From contig JAOZHT010000001.1 in assembly GCA_026014735.1 (NCBI GenBank), positions 620,001 through 684,000 of the forward strand: 64,000 nucleotides of DNA, given 5' to 3'. Position 1 is the first letter of the stretch; the number at the start of each line of letters is the position of its first letter. A program made the position numbers and the translations under genes. Origin of the DNA: Candidatus Bathyarchaeota archaeon. GTDB taxonomy: Archaea; Thermoproteota; Bathyarchaeia; Bathyarchaeales; Bathycorpusculaceae. Under the pieces are notes generated by a model. It saw nothing but the letters and a program-made list of their open reading frames with translations, was not told the origin of the DNA and made no database searches. Of the stretch, positions 52,901 through 61,900 are shown piece after piece.

Positions 52901-53269
52901 ACTACAGCCTTCCTAAACTATACAAGCAGCGGGTGGACACCGCATCACTTTAGTCAACTCACAAACGGCGTAAAAGGCACAGGATTAATCTTTACAGACA
53001 CCGCCAATCAGAGACTATACAGTTTTAACGCCTTTAGCGGAAGCACATCTAGGGGCTCGATCAGGACTAGCACCAACTTGATTGAATTGCTACCCGTTAG
53101 TTCGTCGCGTGTTGACTTCAAATATGCTTACGACATTACTTGGGTGGGTGCTGTGGCGACTTTCGATGGTACAACACCAATCTGCAGCCTCTATCAGGAC
53201 ACAACGCCTATGGGGCTCTGGATTTTAGCGGAGTACCCGCCGACGTTAACGGTGACGCCTAGGAGCTAG
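49976..53269 (+). CDS. Giant pilin-like exoprotein
   Basis: The 1097-residue protein begins MNQKGQFSVIAALLVAVVLVAAVVTTYS, a class III signal peptide with the KGQ cleavage pattern. The ectodomain includes HSNF, PDGVYDTLTE (about 265-290), a jelly-roll-like module (about 330-500, with SVYLYSTAGSNRNAKVAIYS), a beta module like that near the C-terminus of the protein at 19624 (QYTVQAELMGNSDSISWQQLTWAV), and a long beta-rich tail ending TLTVTPRS without a C-terminal anchor. It would be held by the N-terminal helix or built into the pilus. Adjacent genes touch or overlap it. Confidence 0.7.
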   Translation: MNQKGQFSVIAALLVAVVLVAAVVTTYSAIRYGNSQEQPQILSAIDETNLGIKEILGFTVGYYGSVLKVTGNNTYAKQLATSYLKSGLDNIGDVRPEWGAVFKLTNLELSASWFTNNSYSQGSLNVNYNLTGLGIKGISYATSTRLNVQLQTSSSTTQAQLIILRDEAEPLINLGKSNLKLYSYNYQTSSWNLTAPASIASYANGTYVLDLPSGVDGSGYILQVEDSRGLMVVAASYTKLTSTLTWNSSAYRQGVDYVDVANQNIVGSHSNFAAQQSGPDGVYDTLTEQASGMASLNYYPVSVNLLGSTKISQSSGNITVDTQSNDGSYLYLRSYPSAFSSQTSTLGYTTKGASTQNIEDTITGSMFSSDTGGQLQSISVYLYSTAGSNRNAKVAIYSASDDALVAGSGSQTVYPGDNGWVTFSFSNPKPVLTANTNYVLVAWSSSGSGSVNIYYNSGSSNQGYSDSETFGTWPNPDPNLTPYTSRRYSIYCTYTLATQYTVQAELMGNSDSISWQQLTWAVDSAVSAGTASCTLKLYNSATGTYPSSGDGYLSASLGTSDNLQTQTITTNPTNYRNATTGWKILLTAQNTSASPFDLKIDLTRLTSQFPNYAVNLQEQWLSVNASILRQALCIKTGSLGSEPLLVQVLRGGSWTTVMTLVPNYFNNVSLAGYIDSSTLTIRFVGSNDAADPAPDSYQIDCVYIKDEPDIAYFIRNQQSSFTLEVLQNGTMRWLGQNLEVTTHTLPMPPIAVKTIHVNQTIGGVSREVPFQIEDWASNYQIPLGLTANTTVFSNRQMLVFQLNSSITDFTIWWGGIDASNQTAMAYINRYFSDTDTTLNNSNIRLQFGTTGFVLTSTAGTVTTTSTLMRINGQSDTTDPEYAYVITNGTVRDIVLGEAEYSGGITNCSNTYTSIIITLPAGVTYYTYQARLMFQETTRARNISDLCPVRVSTSISSPQTQTENGTLAGFPILDNSTTAFLNYTSSGWTPHHFSQLTNGVKGTGLIFTDTANQRLYSFNAFSGSTSRGSIRTSTNLIELLPVSSSRVDFKYAYDITWVGAVATFDGTTPICSLYQDTTPMGLWILAEYPPTLTVTPRS

Positions 53270-53334
53270 CGCTGTTAGGTTTTGAAGTTACCGACAAAAT
53301 CTTATATGAACCAACTCATAAGCTACCTGTAAAA

Positions 53335-53343
53335 GAGGAGGAG
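53335..53343 (+). promoter_or_regulatory. Ribosome-binding site that decides a non-standard start
   Basis: GAGGAGGAG lies six bases before ATA at 53350 and 30 bases before the first ATG (53374). A TATA-like CTTATATG (53301-53308) lies upstream. Confidence 0.5.
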
Positions 53344-53349
53344 CAACGC

Positions 53350-54168
53350 ATAGAAACCCTGCAGGCAGTTCTGATGGCGTCAAGCATCGCTGTTTCCTTA
53401 GCGGTGCTCATTTACGCATCATGGCGGGACTATGTGTGCCGAGAAGTAAGCAACAAGGTCTGGGCAATCTACGCGCCCATAGCATTGGCGTTAACCCTGC
53501 CTGAACTGGTGCTCTTCGACTCCAGCCAACTGCTCCTCTACGGCATATGCTTCGCCGTAACATCCGGCATCGCCCTGCTGCTTTTCTACACCGGCGGATT
53601 CGGTGGCGCAGACTCCAAAGCCTTCATGTGCATCGCTCTTGCCTTGCCGTTTGCGCCAATCGCCCTCTTTACACCCATGATTGCCGACGCCATCTCGCCC
53701 CAGTCAACGGTGATTTTTCCCCTAACCATATTCAGTAACTCAGTGTTGTTTGCTGCTGCAAGCGGCGTGTATATGGTGCTGCGAAACATCATTTGGCACC
53801 GAAAAAACAAAACGACCCTGTTCGCGGGGTCGCTGGCTTCTGAGTCATGGGGCAAAAAAATCCTTATCCTCCTAACGGGATACAAGATGACGGTGGATAG
53901 CCTTAAGGATAAATGGCACATCTTCCCCATGGAAGACATCGATGACCAGGACACAGAAAAAAACCGGCGCTTAGTCGTGGTTCCAAGAGATGAGGGCCGG
54001 GACAAAATCGTGGAGCGACTCTCCGACGCGACAGAAGCGGGCAAAATCGACGGTTATATCTGGGCTACGCCGGGGTTGCCTATGCTGATTTTCGTTACGT
54101 TGGGATTAATTGTGGCGCTGGTTTTCGGCGATGTCGTTTGGCTTTTGGTGCGGCTGCTGATCGGCTGA
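53350..54168 (+). CDS. Archaeal prepilin peptidase (A24 family)
   Basis: The protein has 264 residues from ATG 53374, or 272 from ATA 53350, which has the only good ribosome-binding site and supplies the usual first eight residues before the membrane helix (ETLQAVLMASSIAVSLAVLIYASWRD). The catalytic Asp pair is visible: YASWRDYVCREVSN and the GxGD-like GGFGGADSKAF. About six or seven membrane helices flank a cytoplasmic insert (about 150-240). The enzyme cuts class III signal peptides of pilins and archaellins (PibD/FlaK-like) and so would process the pilin-like proteins of both loci. Confidence 0.85.
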   Translation: METLQAVLMASSIAVSLAVLIYASWRDYVCREVSNKVWAIYAPIALALTLPELVLFDSSQLLLYGICFAVTSGIALLLFYTGGFGGADSKAFMCIALALPFAPIALFTPMIADAISPQSTVIFPLTIFSNSVLFAAASGVYMVLRNIIWHRKNKTTLFAGSLASESWGKKILILLTGYKMTVDSLKDKWHIFPMEDIDDQDTEKNRRLVVVPRDEGRDKIVERLSDATEAGKIDGYIWATPGLPMLIFVTLGLIVALVFGDVVWLLVRLLIG

Positions 54169-54170
54169 GC

Positions 54171-54398
54171 TTACTGCAACATGTGTTTGGTTTTTTTCTG
54201 GTAGGAAACCGAGGCGGTAACCATTGAGACTGAGCCGACCCCAACGAAGGCAAGTGCGAGTCCCCTGTATGGGGAAGCCGCTGTTAAGCTTAATGCGGCG
54301 TCGGCGGGTTGGTAAGTATAGAAGAACATCGCTGCAGCAAACAATGCGATGGATAAAGCCAGTAGGCAAACTTCAACTTTAAACTTCAATTGCCACAT
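54171..54398 (-). CDS. Small two-helix membrane protein
   Basis: These 75 residues have two hydrophobic helices (VCLLALSIALFAAAMFFY and LALAFVGVGSVSMVTASV) and a basic C-terminus. GGAGGAGG abuts the ATG at 54398, and a TTG nine bases later (54389) has better spacing. Family not recognised. It is convergent with the prepilin peptidase. Confidence 0.6.
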   Translation of the reverse strand: MWQLKFKVEVCLLALSIALFAAAMFFYTYQPADAALSLTAASPYRGLALAFVGVGSVSMVTASVSYQKKTKHMLQ

Positions 54399-54475
54399 CC
54401 TCCTCCTCTACGAGCTAACATTCATCAACAAAAGCTTATTTTAGCTTTTTGGAAGATACATCTAGGAGCCTCGGT

Positions 54476-55555
54476 ATGTCTACAGCGTGCAAACATGAAC
54501 TTGAAAATTTCCTATCTCAGTCCACGCAGAAAGAATGCGCCGTAGTGGTTGCGCCGGATTTTTTTCTCGACCGCCTCATTAACCTGCCTTGGACTGCATC
54601 GGAGTTCTCCGGTTTAGTGGCGAAGGTTACTCTGCGCAAGGGCGGCAGCTTAGACGGGATACCCCAAAGCGACCTTAAGGGCGGAAACGCCATAAACGTG
54701 GCTTCGGCGCTTGCCCGCTTAGGTGTCTCCGTGACGCCGATTGTATGCACCAGCCACCATGGGCTAGAGAGAATCAGATACTACTTCAAGCATAACCCAA
54801 TCAACCTCGACCACATCAAAATCCGCGAGAAAGCCTCCATAACTACTGCGCTGGAGTTCAATGAGCAAGAAGGAAAAACAAACGTTATGCTCCGAGAGTT
54901 AGGCAGCTTAGCGGATTTCGGGCCTATTGACCTCGAAGAATCTGACTATGAGCTTTTGGAGACGGCGGATTATGTGTGTCTCTTTAATTGGGCGGGTACG
55001 CTTAGGCATGGCACGGAGCTTGCGGAATCCGTTTTTGGGCGTGCTAAGCGGGGCAGAGCCAAGACGTTCTGCGACACCGCCGACCCCACCCCCAACAGGC
55101 ACGGTATAGCTGACTTGATAGCAAATGTGCTTAAAACCTCCAAAATCGACATTCTGAGCCTAAACGAGAACGAAGCAGTCACCTACGCAAGCTTTCTTGA
55201 TTCCGAATTCGCTTCAAAGCGTATGCGGCTGGGCGTTGCGGAGCTGGCAATGGATGCAGCGCGGATTTTAGCCGCTCACTTCTCGGCACGCATCGACCTG
55301 CATACCACAGCCTTCTCTGCCAGCATTAAAGGCGGAAGCGAAGTTGTGGTGCCCACATTTAAAGTTAAAGCGTTGCGTGCAACAGGCGCTGGCGACTCTT
55401 GGTGTGCAGGCAACCTCTTAGGCGACCACAGCAACCTTTCCGATGAATGCCGCCTGATGTTGGCCAACGCGGTTTCCGCCTGCTACCTCTCAGGCGAGGA
55501 CGGCATGCACGCCACCAAAGAAAAGCTGTTGGGCTTCCTAAAGGCACAGGTCTAG
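54476..55555 (+). CDS. PfkB-family carbohydrate kinase
   Basis: The 359-residue protein (ATG 54476, AGGAG eight bases before) has a ribokinase-fold layout: GGNAINVASALARLGV near 72 (substrate-binding Gly-Gly), FCDTADPTP, SLNENEA and the catalytic ATGAGDSWCAGNLLG near 300. It phosphorylates a sugar or nucleoside; the exact substrate is not predictable. It lies upstream of a HAD phosphatase, glmM and glmU-like genes, suggesting a role in sugar-nucleotide supply. Confidence 0.8.
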   Translation: MSTACKHELENFLSQSTQKECAVVVAPDFFLDRLINLPWTASEFSGLVAKVTLRKGGSLDGIPQSDLKGGNAINVASALARLGVSVTPIVCTSHHGLERIRYYFKHNPINLDHIKIREKASITTALEFNEQEGKTNVMLRELGSLADFGPIDLEESDYELLETADYVCLFNWAGTLRHGTELAESVFGRAKRGRAKTFCDTADPTPNRHGIADLIANVLKTSKIDILSLNENEAVTYASFLDSEFASKRMRLGVAELAMDAARILAAHFSARIDLHTTAFSASIKGGSEVVVPTFKVKALRATGAGDSWCAGNLLGDHSNLSDECRLMLANAVSACYLSGEDGMHATKEKLLGFLKAQV

Positions 55556-55601
55556 CGCAGTTATTTAAGCGGTAAATGCTTTTCTATAGTCGTGAGTTAG
55601 C

Positions 55602-56072
55602 TTGCTTGAAATTAGCATCCCTGAATTTGGGCACCTGCAACTTCGATACCTCGTGCTAGATTACAATGGCACCCTTGGGTTCGACGGAAAACTATCCTCT
55701 GAGGTTAAAGAGAAGTTGACGAAGTTGTCTGAGAAACTTAAAATCCACGTTTTAACCGCCGATACCTTCGGTACTGCCCGCTCCGAGCTAACGGATGTGC
55801 CATGCGAAGTGCATGTTATAGTGGACGCAGAGCAGGATGAGCAAAAAGAACTCTACGTTCACGGCCTTGGCGCCATGGAAGTGGTGGCCTATGGGAATGG
55901 GCGAAATGACAGGCGCATGCTCAACGCGGCAGGGCTGGGCATCGCTGTCTTGGGCAGGGAGGGTTGTGCGGTGGATGCGTTGCAGGCGGCGGATGTTTGC
56001 ATATTCGATATTGTGGATGGTTTAGATCTGCTGCTAAATCCCACTAGGCTCAAAGCCACCCTTAAAATCTAA
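55602..56072 (+). CDS. Small HAD-superfamily hydrolase
   Basis: The 156-residue protein has motif I LVLDYNGTLGFDG (residues about 17-29; first Asp is the nucleophile but the second Asp of DxD is Asn), motif II VLTADTFG near 50, and motif IV AYGNGRNDRRMLNAA near 98. It resembles the soluble domain of P-type ATPases and small archaeal phosphatases. The DxN change means the general acid Asp is missing, so the reaction may differ from a normal phosphatase. Confidence 0.75.
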   Translation: MLEISIPEFGHLQLRYLVLDYNGTLGFDGKLSSEVKEKLTKLSEKLKIHVLTADTFGTARSELTDVPCEVHVIVDAEQDEQKELYVHGLGAMEVVAYGNGRNDRRMLNAAGLGIAVLGREGCAVDALQAADVCIFDIVDGLDLLLNPTRLKATLKI

Positions 56073-56131
56073 GTTGCCCAAACCGTTTTAAGGTAACTTG
56101 CCCTTTAACCATGAATTGATAGGTGAATTCA

Positions 56132-57487
56132 GTGGCTAAACTATTCGGCAGTTCAGGAGTACGTGGATTAGCAAACGTTGAATTAACCCCTGCTTTGGCC
56201 TGTAAGGTGGCATCGGCAGTGGCCACCCACGCGAAGGCGAAGCGGGCGGTTGTGGCTAAGGACACACGGGTGTCAGGGGACATGATTGAATCCGCTTTGG
56301 TCGCGGGCTTGGTTAGCTGCGGCGTGGAGGTTTCTCTTTTGGGGATGGTGCCTACGCCCGTCTGCGCATACGCCACTAAAGCGCTGGGCGCCGACGTTGG
56401 CTTCATGATTACTGCCTCTCATAATCCGCCCCAGTACAACGGAATTAAAGTCTTCGATTCCCAAGGGCTCTCCTACGCGGACGCTGATCAAGATGCCGTG
56501 GAAAAAATTGTTGCGGCTGGAAAATACCGTTTGGCGGATTGGCGTCAACTTGGATCTACCCAAGCCGTAGATGCCGTGGATATTTACCTTAAGATGGCGC
56601 AGGAAGCAGTCCAGCTTAAAAAGGCCTGGCGGGTAGTGGTTGACCCCGGATGCGGCGCCGCCTTCGATATTGGGCCCTCTTTACTTGGGGCGCTGGGCTG
56701 CAAAGTAACCGCTCTTAACGCTCAGCCCGACGGGCATTTTCCTGCCCGCAAATCCGAGCCCAACGCAGAAACCCTAAAGGACCTCTCATCCACAGTAAAG
56801 GCGCTTGGCGCTGACATTGGTATTGCATTCGACGGCGACGCTGACCGCGTGGCTTTTGTAGACGAGCATGGGGTGTTTGTGAATTTTGACCGCTCCCTAG
56901 CTGCTTATGGCGCATACCTTCTGAAGCGCAGGGGCGGGGGAGTAATTGTGACGACGATTGAGGCTTCTATGGCGGTGGAGACGATGGCGCAGAAATACGC
57001 TGGCAAAGTCATGCGGACCAGAGTCGGCGACATCTACGTTTCTGAAGTAATCAACCGCGATGGCGCAGTCTTCGGCGGCGAACCCTGCGGCGCCTGGATA
57101 CAGCCTCAACTCCACCTCTGCCCCGACGGCCCCCTCTCAGCAGCCATGTTCTTGTTGGCGTTGGAGGCTGAGGGCAAAACTGTATCGGAATTCGTCGGAG
57201 AAGTGCCCGAGTACATAACCAAGCGGGTGAATTTCACCGTTAAAAACGACCAGAAGCACCGGTTGATCAATAAGCTGGGCGAGCAGTTAAAAGCGGCTTT
57301 CCCTGCCTACATTGATTTCTCGACGGTGGATGGCGCACGGCTGGCGCTGAAAGAGGGTTGGCTGCTGGTTCGGGCTTCAGGAACCGAGCCGCTTATTCGC
57401 TTAACCGTTGAGGGTGAATCTGCGGCGGCGGCGAAAGATATAACCGCCGAGGCAACAGCACTAATACAGAAGATGATTGAGGCATAA
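56132..57487 (+). CDS. glmM: Phosphoglucosamine/phosphohexose mutase
   Basis: From GTG 56132 (AGGTGA five bases before; GTG 56123 is less likely), 451 residues begin AKLFGSSGVRGLANVELTP. The active serine loop is TASHNPPQYNGIKVF (near 95), the metal loop FDGDADRVAF (near 237), the sugar loop GGEPCGAW and the phosphate loop RASGTEPLIR. This is the alpha-D-phosphohexomutase family. With the GlmU-like gene starting two bases later it probably turns GlcN-6-P into GlcN-1-P. Confidence 0.88.
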   Translation: MAKLFGSSGVRGLANVELTPALACKVASAVATHAKAKRAVVAKDTRVSGDMIESALVAGLVSCGVEVSLLGMVPTPVCAYATKALGADVGFMITASHNPPQYNGIKVFDSQGLSYADADQDAVEKIVAAGKYRLADWRQLGSTQAVDAVDIYLKMAQEAVQLKKAWRVVVDPGCGAAFDIGPSLLGALGCKVTALNAQPDGHFPARKSEPNAETLKDLSSTVKALGADIGIAFDGDADRVAFVDEHGVFVNFDRSLAAYGAYLLKRRGGGVIVTTIEASMAVETMAQKYAGKVMRTRVGDIYVSEVINRDGAVFGGEPCGAWIQPQLHLCPDGPLSAAMFLLALEAEGKTVSEFVGEVPEYITKRVNFTVKNDQKHRLINKLGEQLKAAFPAYIDFSTVDGARLALKEGWLLVRASGTEPLIRLTVEGESAAAAKDITAEATALIQKMIEA

Positions 57488-57489
57488 CC

Positions 57490-58776
57490 ATGAAAGCGGT
57501 ACTTTTAGCGGCGGGTGCAGGCGAGCGGCTCCAGCCCATAACGGCAACTCGTCCAAAACACATAATCAAAGTCGGCGGCAAACCGATTCTGCAGTTCTGT
57601 CTTGAAGCAGTTAAGGCAGCAGGTATAGAGGAAGCCATAATCATCACGCATTACATGGGAGACGTAATCCGAAGCTACTTCGGCGACGGTGAAGCGCTGG
57701 GACTCAAACTCTGCTATGTGGAGCAACCCCAGATTTTGGGCACAGGCAACGCTGCAGCCATCGCTGAGCCCCATCTCGATGGCGACTTTGTGCTGATCTA
57801 CGGTGATTTGCTTTTTGGGCAAACCGCAGTTAAGGAGGTGCTTTCAAAATTCAAGGCGGGCCAGACAGCTGCAGTGATGGCTGTTGTGCCTGTGGAGCAT
57901 CCGGAAAGCTACGGCATAATCGAGCAGACTCCCGATGGACACGTTAAACGTATAGTCGAAAAACCCGCAACTGGAAAAGCGCCCTCAAACCTTGCCAACG
58001 CAGGCATATATGTTTTCAGCAAACAGGTTTTCGACAAAATCAAGCAGACTAAAGCCTCCGTGCGGGGCGAATGGGAACTCACCGACGCCATAACCATGCT
58101 TGCCGAAGAAGGCAAAACCGTGCTGGCGGCACAGCTCCGCAAGGAGGACTGGTTTGATGTGGGCCGACCCTGGGATCTGCTGGATGCTAACGTTTGGGCG
58201 CTTGGCCGCATGAATCACCGCCTCCTAGGGACCGTTGAGCCGGGCGCGCATCTATTCGGGCCCGTGACAGTTGCGCGGACAGCGAGGATACGCAGTGGAG
58301 TCTACATCGAAGGACCAGCCTTCATCGATGAAGAAGCCGATGTTGGACCCAACTGCTATATTCGAAGCGGAACAAGCTTGGGCAAAAAAACACGCGTCGG
58401 AAATGCCTGCGAAATCAAAAACTGCCTCATCATGGACGGCACCCACATTGGGCACCTCAGCTACGTCGGCGACAGCGTTTTAGGCGAAAAATGCAACCTC
58501 GGCGCAGGCACCATAACCGCTAATCTGCGCTTCGATGATGGACAAGTCAAGATGGCGATTAAGGACAAGGTGGTGGATAGTGGGCGGCGCAAACTCGGCA
58601 TGATTTTAGGGGACGGAGTGAAGACGGGTATCAAAGCTTCCTTTATGCCTGGAGTCAAGGTTGGCGCTGGCACCTGGGTGGGAGCGAACGTGATGGTGGA
58701 ACGCGATTTGCCTGCTGGACAGGTGGTTCTGTTAAAGCAGTCCACTGAGGTGAAGCCTCGCATTCGGGCAAAATAA
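57490..58776 (+). CDS. GlmU-like sugar-1-phosphate nucleotidylyltransferase/acetyltransferase
   Basis: The 428 residues combine an N-terminal nucleotidyltransferase (LLAAGAGERLQPITATRPKH, ILGTGNAA, YGDLLFG) with a left-handed beta-helix (about 255-410; GPTFIDEE-like hexapeptides, NLGAGTITANLRFD and FMPGVKVGAGTWVG). This is the archaeal bifunctional type that makes UDP-GlcNAc from GlcN-1-P. It is coupled with glmM. The product would feed surface glycosylation through a polyprenyl carrier. Confidence 0.88.
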   Translation: MKAVLLAAGAGERLQPITATRPKHIIKVGGKPILQFCLEAVKAAGIEEAIIITHYMGDVIRSYFGDGEALGLKLCYVEQPQILGTGNAAAIAEPHLDGDFVLIYGDLLFGQTAVKEVLSKFKAGQTAAVMAVVPVEHPESYGIIEQTPDGHVKRIVEKPATGKAPSNLANAGIYVFSKQVFDKIKQTKASVRGEWELTDAITMLAEEGKTVLAAQLRKEDWFDVGRPWDLLDANVWALGRMNHRLLGTVEPGAHLFGPVTVARTARIRSGVYIEGPAFIDEEADVGPNCYIRSGTSLGKKTRVGNACEIKNCLIMDGTHIGHLSYVGDSVLGEKCNLGAGTITANLRFDDGQVKMAIKDKVVDSGRRKLGMILGDGVKTGIKASFMPGVKVGAGTWVGANVMVERDLPAGQVVLLKQSTEVKPRIRAK

Positions 58777-58883
58777 TTATATGATTTTCTTTCTTTCATG
58801 CGAAGCAAATATCGTTGGTTTTTTGGAATTACCGCTTTTTTTCATTAAAAAACATCTTTAACTTGGTTTTTGAGGGAAAAGCC

Positions 58884-58890
58884 TAAATAG
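58884..58890 (+). promoter_or_regulatory. TATA box of the terminal surface protein
   Basis: TAAATAG lies about 37 bases before the GTG at 58924. GAGGG (58913-58917) is six bases before the GTG. Confidence 0.45.
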
Positions 58891-58923
58891 TTACTCATCC
58901 GAGCCACCTATTGAGGGTTTGGA

Positions 58924-61900
58924 GTGCAGTTAGGTAACCGAAAGACTGTAGTTGTAGCTTTGTTGTTTTTACTAATTTCCGTTCAATTTACATCTCTTGT
59001 TAATGCACAAACACAGGATAGTTATGAACCAGACGATAGCTTCACACAATACAGCACCCTTACCCCATCGACATTAATTCAGGAACAAATCCGAAGCATC
59101 ATGCCCGCGGGCGACAATGACTACATCCGCTTTTACGCAACCCCGGGAAACTATACCTTCTACACCAGCGGTTCAACAGACACCTACGGTTACCTCTATG
59201 ATCAAAACCAAACCCAGCTGATAAGCGACGATGACAGCGGCGACGGTGTACAGTTCAAATTCACCTACAACATCACCCTCTCAGGAAACTATTATCTGAG
59301 GGTCAGAGGGTACAGCAATGAGACCATCGGGGACTACGCCCTCAACTACTACTATGAGCTTGGCTCCCTAAGGATCACGCCGAATTCGGGTGCAGGCGGA
59401 GTCTCGGTGGCCTTTACCGGCGAAGGTTTCCCCGCTTCTTCATCGGTAACTATCCAGTACTACGATTCATTTACCGCCTCATGGATGGCCTTCCAAACCG
59501 TGACCGCAAACGGCAGCGGATCCATCGTTTTCAATACCCAGATGCCTGACCTAAGACATGCAATGCCCTCTGGCGATAACTATGAAAACTCCGAAATCAT
59601 ACAGTTCCGAGCTGTAGTAAGCAGTACACCCTACTGCTATGCCGAATACACCCAATATCTACGGGGCATAAAAAGCGTCGGCGACCAAGCAGCATCGGGG
59701 CTATACGGCAACGGCACCGACTTATCCCAATCAGTCACGGTTAAAGCCGGAGAAATAATCACCATCGCCGGCAACTGGTTCCATGCAAACAGCCCCATCT
59801 ACATCCGATGGGACAACACTTCCGTCGTTGGCACCGTAACCAGCGATCAATGGAGCAGCGCAACCGTAATTGGCAACTCAATCGCCAGCGCCTCAGGTTC
59901 ATTTGAAGTCAACGTAACCATTCCATCAGCTGAAGTGGGAAACCACTACATAGCCATCGAGGACTCCCAAGGACGCGTCATCATCACTGTTCTCTATGCC
60001 CTTGGGTCATTGAAGCTTTCCTCCACTTCGGGCCCCGGAGGCGCCATGGTCCAGTTTACCGGTCAAGGGTTCACGCCTTCAACCCCCGTTGCCATATCCT
60101 ATTACGACCCCACTTTGGGTTACTGGAATTTCTTCCAGTATGTTACAGCTGATTCAAACGGAAAAGTTGCCTTCTCAACTGAGATGCCTGACTTAAGACG
60201 CTCACTGACTACAGGTGATAACTATGATTCTTATGATGCGCTCTCTTTCCGTGCCCAAGTTAACAGTGTGACATACTGCTATGCTGAATACGACGAGTAC
60301 ATGAGAGGAATAAAGGTCGTGGACTCCCAGACGGCGTCTGGGCTATTTGGAAACGGCACCAACCTCGCCGAGGTCGTCAGCGTTTTACCCGGTGACAGTG
60401 TTCCTATAATTGGTAAATGGTTCCATGCAGGCAGCCCCATCTACATACGCTGGGACGGAGCCTCCGTGGTGGGCACCGTAACTGGAGCGGAATGGAACAC
60501 TGCAACCATAGTGGGAAACACGATAGCTAGCCCCGAGGGGTCTTTTGAAACCACGATTACTATTCCCTCGGCTGAACCCGGCGAGCACTACGTAGCCATC
60601 GAGGACTCGCAAACCCGAGTTATAATCAAGGTTCTGCTTAATTCACCGGTGGATTGGAGCTACACCTACGGAACAACAGGCAGTGACGTGTTTATGTCAG
60701 GGATAAAAACATCCGACGGCGGATACGCCTTCGTAGGCAGTACGGTAGTGTCGTCTTCAAGTGATGTTTGGCTGGTGAAAACTGACCTCAGCGGAAAAGT
60801 CCAGTGGAATAAAACCTATGGTGGATCGGGAAGCGAATGCGGAAACAGTATCATCCAGCTACCTGACGGTAGCTTCGTTATAGCCGGCTACACATCCTCG
60901 TATAGCGGAACCAATGACATGTATCTGCTCCGCACAAATTCCACGGGTCACCTGCAAAATTTCAATGTCTTCGGGGGCAACGGAACAGACACTGCTAACA
61001 GCGTAATCGTCGATTACGACGGCAACTTCTTGTTAGCCGGCTCCACCACCTCCTATGGAGGCGGCACCAAAGCCTTCCTAGTTAAAACGAATTACACATG
61101 CAGTCCAATTTGGACAAAAACTTATGGCTTTAGCAGCGCAGATATTGCCAACTGTGTTATTCAATCAAATAACGGTTACTATGTCCTTGCAGGGCAAACC
61201 AATAACGGCACATCCAATGACTTTAGCTTGATATTAATAGATTATAACGGTAACATGGTTTATTTCAGAAGTTACGGCAGTCAAAACACCCCCGAAACGG
61301 CCTATAACCTGATTCAGACATCCGACGGCGGCTACTTGCTTTCCGGAACTAGGGGTGTTCTCTTCAACTCTTCAGTTGCCTATATAGTAAGGCTAAATTC
61401 GAATTTCGACACCACTTGGGAAACCACCTATGGCACGCCATATTATGGTATTGGATTTTCAGCGCGTGAAACATCCAGCAACGAATTTGTGGTCGGCGGA
61501 GGCATCGCCGCCCTAGGTCAAAATGCCTCTGATGTTTTGTTGCTGAAGCTTAACTCGAATGGAGCCGTTATTGCCAGCCAATCTTACGGAAGCTCCGGCC
61601 TTGACCTATGTCGTGCTGTCATAAAGAACGCTGATGAAAGTTTCGTTCTGGTAGGTGCCACCAACTCGTATGGCGCAGGCGGTCTTGATGGCTTGGCATT
61701 CAAGGTGTCTGCCCTAAGTGTTCCCCGAGTCCATAACCTCAACTCAGGCATAAGCTATAATTCCATCCAAAAAGCCATTGATTCAAGCAGCACCCACAGC
61801 GGCGACACCATACTGGTTGACAGCGGCTATTTCAGAGAAAACGTGATTATCCATAAACCTGTTCATTTGCAGAGCAACAATGGCTCCGCCATAATTGACA

